A stretch of 64,000 bases of DNA from Temnopleurus reevesii (lineage: Eukaryota > Echinodermata > Echinoidea > Temnopleuroida > Temnopleuridae). This document shows, piece after piece, positions 60,906 to 64,000 of this stretch. The translations under genes and the position numbers were made by a program. Below the pieces are notes generated by a model, which did no database searches, had not been told where the DNA came from, and was given only the letters and a program-made list of their open reading frames with translations. The first letter of the stretch is position 1, and every line of letters starts with the position of its first letter. The stretch covers positions 408,087-472,086 of the forward strand of contig BQKZ01000001.1 in assembly GCA_036244855.1 (NCBI GenBank). Reading direction: 5' to 3'.

Positions 60906-61082
60906 TAATTAATAAGATATCAATTGAATGATTTTTGTGTTGGGTGGATAAATAATTAAATAATTCTTGCCTTATCCCAACCCGACAATGCCTGAGATTA
61001 TTTTCTCAGCTTCTCGGTGAAGCACTGTCAATCAGTGTTTATCCATGTTGGGATAAGGCAAGAATTATTTAATTAATAAGAT
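60906..61082 (+). mobile_element. short palindromic SINE-like retroelement with 13-bp target-site duplication
   Basis: The insertion 60919-61069 is bounded by TAATTAATAAGAT (60906-60918, 61070-61082). Its left part, starting at 60919, matches the inverted tail of the 18,988 element. Its right part, 60988-61075, aligns base for base in length (88 bp) with 19258-19345. Perfect 28-bp inverted arms lie at 60954-60981 and 61047-61074. The tRNA-like head is absent. It is an independent insertion, because the target duplication is unrelated to the other copy's. Confidence 0.8.
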
Positions 61083-62084
61083 GAAACAAAAATGTGACAA
61101 TTAAAGTTAAGGATTGAACATTCATAAACAGTGCAGAAGAAATTACTTAGCTGAAATTCACAAGAAAGATCAATCTTTGACCTGCAGGGAATAATAATCT
61201 CAAATCAAACTACAGAAATATAATAAATACAAGGACATTCATAAATTTATATCTAATTTTCTTATTGTAAAAGATGAGTCACTATGTAATGAGTGTCTTA
61301 TTAGAATAAATTATTGGGGGCTGGGGTCATAAAAGAGGGACGCGGAATGAGGAAAACCACCTGTCCTTGGTTGAGGGGTCCATATCTCTAGTGAGACATG
61401 ACCTCATGAATGCTTAATGAGTGGAGGAAGAGTGAATTAAAAGCTTCCATGGGATGCAGATCTCCCTCCCAGAGGAGAGCCTGTGTTTGTGAATATTAAT
61501 GAAACCTTGGTGTAAGTTATCCTCTTGCCCGACAGATGAACTCAACACTCCTAAATCTTCCCATCTTCAGATGTCTGTCTGTCTTTCTTTTTTGTTTGAA
61601 CAATCTATTCCACTTCTATTCTGTATTTTTCTTTTTCTCTCCTTTTCTCATCCAGAAGTGTATCAATCAGCACATCTCTCTTAGCCTTTTCACAATTCTC
61701 TATCATTCCCTTTGTGCCAGGACCCCTCTCCATCTTCTAACTCATCATCCTCCTCTTTGTCCTTGCATAGATTGAAACAAGTGTGAAGAGTTAATTAATG
61801 AGGCTATGCATGTCTGATTGCTAATCAAAGTGTGGCACCTAAGAAGTGATAAATTCTCTGCTATTCAGATTGAAGTAAAGACAGTTTCTTTGCAGGACTT
61901 ATCTTTGACCCCATCATCAAATCTTTGGTTCCACTTCTTTTTCTTTTAATCATTCTTTTAGACTTCTGCTTTTCTTCCCTTTTAAATGAAGATTTCATCT
62001 GAAATAGATATTTTGCTTTTCTTAGTCTAGTCATTTGCATATTCCTAAAGCTACCTTTGTTTTCTTTTGGACCTCCAGGAAGAA
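61083..62084. other. non-coding stretch, partly pyrimidine-rich
   Basis: No gene is seen. A G+C-richer patch at 61.31-61.51 kb contains AAAACCACCTGTCC (Runx and E-box-like) and could be regulatory. From 61.56 to 61.76 kb the plus strand is pyrimidine-rich. Confidence 0.45.
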
Positions 62085-62112
62085 CAGAGCCATTGATATA
62101 TCAATGGCTCTG
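62085..62112. repeat. 28-bp perfect palindrome
   Basis: The left arm CAGAGCCATTGATA is directly followed by its exact reverse complement TATCAATGGCTCTG with no spacer. Outside it, GGAAG (about 62,078) and CTTCC (about 62,124) could extend a stem with a gap. Confidence 0.95.
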
Positions 62113-62258
62113 AATGGAGTGCTCCTTCCGTTATTTTAGAATTTGAAACGTTTGTCTCTATGTATTGAATTTTGGTTGTATATATTCATACATATTGTTT
62201 TCCATGTATTCTGATTATTTTTATGACGGTAAATAAAACCAAACCGAACCAAACCTTG
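62113..62258 (+). repeat. possible retroelement 3' end with AACC-rich tail
   Basis: AT-rich sequence ends in AAATAAAACCAAACCGAACC and AAACC (62231-62255): a polyadenylation-like AATAAA followed by a short repetitive tail. It starts at the 28-bp palindrome. The reading as a retroelement end is weak, as there is no second copy here. Confidence 0.25.
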
Positions 62259-64000
62259 ACTAACATTTTGGTGAACGATCAACAATTTTCCATGACATGA
62301 AGGATACCATGATATCAAATTCTTGCCACTGTAGGTATCTTATTGCTGCCCAAAGAATGGCCATGACTCAGACTGCCCTATCTACAGTTTATCTAATCTA
62401 CTCATTTATCTTTACACCACCGTATCCTAAAGATGTCTCTCTATCTTTTTCTTCCCTTCTGATTGTCTGGTAATGAATAGAAAATGAATCACCTGCACTT
62501 TTACTAAAATGAAGATTGATTATACCAATCACTTTCAATAAGTTAAAAGAGCATTTCAAATATCATTTCATAATTGATTTGTTTATTAGAGTTGATGCCA
62601 TAACTTCCCTCCCATTACTCTACCCCTTCCTCTGTACTTGTCTGATTTTCCTTTTCTTGCTCGAGAGGTTTATATGTGTGTAACTCTTTTTCTTTTATGT
62701 CTAACCTTCACTTTCCTCTCTTTGTCTTGTATAATCTTGATATCTGCAGATTTTAATTCTGCCTCTCACCTTTTCCTACATCTGAAATTTTATTTTCTCC
62801 CCCTGTCACACAAGTTGCTCACTCTCTCGCTCTCTCTCTCTCTCTTTGTCCCTCTTTCTAATTTCCCTTTCTTTCTTCCTCTCTCTGCTTGTGTATTGTT
62901 TATGTCTCTGTGAATAAGCCACCTCCGCTATTTTGCTCTCATATCTGCTCTTAATACACTGTTATGAAAAGTGACAGGCCTCACCTAGGCAGAGGGACAT
63001 GATTATTTCAACATGCATGCAACAACTCAGGAACTTCTGGGAATACGCTTTGAATGTCAAACATGGTGAGGCTCAAATAATTTATTTGCGCAAGTTAACG
63101 TAAAGCAAAGTGTACTCTTGAAGACTCTATGGGTTAAACCTCTGGGGCCTTGCTTTTATATTATCATCAAGCATTCACTGTTTTACCATGGTAATGAAAA
63201 CAGACTGGCTGGAAAGTTAAAGCTTCTTGAAGTTGAAAGTAATCATTCACCCTTTTGATGAATCCATGTTTAAAAGAATCGTTCACGATAATATTACAAG
63301 CTTCAAATGCCCTTCTAAGCAGCAATGGCATCACAGAATTTCAAAAATGAAAATTTAAACTGATTCTTTTTTTCAATTCAACATTCCATGCTTGAAAGAA
63401 TTAACTTAGAATTAATACAATTTAGAGGAAGTAATGGTTGTGAGCAAAATCTACAGTAGAAACAGCAATGAAATTGTAAAAAGTGTTTTCTGGACTATTC
63501 CAGTGATATTTTGGCATAATGTTAACCTGAAATTAAAGGTTGTAGGAAGAATGGTAGGAAGGACTGTTAAGACAAAATCTGGCAACCCTGTTCACAAAAA
63601 GACAAAAACAATTTTAAGCCTTTACACCCCTCCCCTCTATGGCACATTTGCAACCACAAAGAAATGCAGACATTATATTCACTTTAATTAACATTCATTA
63701 GAGGAGCTTAATTATTTGGTCATTCATTAGAATGAACAAAGAATGGGCATTTTAATGATGATAATCCATGATAATGTCTTATACAAATCCTATTTCACAA
63801 AATATTAGAAAGAAGCCATGAAGTCATTTGATACTGATGATTTGGATCAGAGTAGTTTCATATCTTCTGTAGATTAGGCATACGTAAATACACAATAATA
63901 TTAGAATATTATCAGTTGAGTTATAGAATTGATACAGAAAAGTATGAATAACAATAGTGTAGAATAAAGACAATAGAGCAATAAAAAAAATGGAAAATAT
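62259..64000. other. non-coding stretch, pyrimidine-rich to 62.9 kb
   Basis: No gene is seen. A TC-rich segment runs from about 62.43 to 62.91 kb with a (TC)n core at 62820-62846. The remainder is AT-rich spacer, with a perfect TTACCATGGTAA palindrome at 63183-63194. Confidence 0.5.
62820..62846. repeat. (TC)n microsatellite
   Basis: A nearly perfect CT run. Confidence 0.9.

Overview
This is eukaryotic, non-coding, AT-rich DNA (roughly one third G+C by eye). I can defend no protein-coding gene in it. The longest open frames are 139 codons or fewer. They either lie in purine-rich microsatellite DNA, where the complementary strand reads as Ser/Leu/Phe-rich protein, or show no recognisable domain. 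The window is probably intergenic or deep-intronic sequence from a marine deuterostome, most likely a sea urchin. The grounds are: dispersed repeats with the GCGCTTT / GTGCAGCACAATGTGG motifs that I recall from echinoderm genomes; very abundant (GA)n tracts; short MITE-like elements; and duplicated contig ends differing at about 1-3% of sites, as expected for haplotypes of a highly heterozygous species. The species assignment is inference.

Layout. 1-18 kb: AT-rich spacer with a few G+C-richer islands that look like candidate cis-regulatory modules (780-1030, 2030-2290, 6660-6880, 13.45-13.79 kb) and one assembly duplication at a single N (4966). 18-19.4 kb: a 158-bp dispersed repeat (a second copy lies inverted at 54.6 kb), then a 357-bp palindromic tRNA-derived retroelement with a 14-bp target-site duplication (TSD). 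19.4-36.9 kb: spacer with two copies of a GCGCTTT-type repeat (25.9 and 29.1 kb), an inverted-repeat element (26.4 kb), a nuclear-receptor-like composite site (27.2 kb) and microsatellites. 37-39.2 kb: a 256-bp tandem repeat, then a roughly 43-bp minisatellite interrupted by a 175-bp Harbinger-like MITE. 39.2-46.5 kb: a G+C-rich block, candidate regulatory islands and RFX-like sites. 46.5-47.2 kb: a second N-linked duplication with an allele-specific insertion. 50.5-54.6 kb: a long purine-rich domain. It contains a higher-order tandem array (period about 240 bp, paired into about 490-bp units) with a GGTCACNTGACC-type palindrome in each module, a second copy of the MITE (52.95 kb), and a third N-linked duplication (54.04 kb). 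55-64 kb: spacer with a second, shorter copy of the palindromic retroelement (60.9 kb), pyrimidine-rich tracts and a perfect 28-bp palindrome (62.1 kb).

The most notable structure is the pair of palindromic elements at 18,988-19,344 and 60,919-61,069. They share an 88-bp module, have unrelated 13-14 bp TSDs, and both carry an inverted copy of their own 3' part. That architecture suggests repeated twin-priming-like or foldback retrotransposition of a tRNA-derived SINE.
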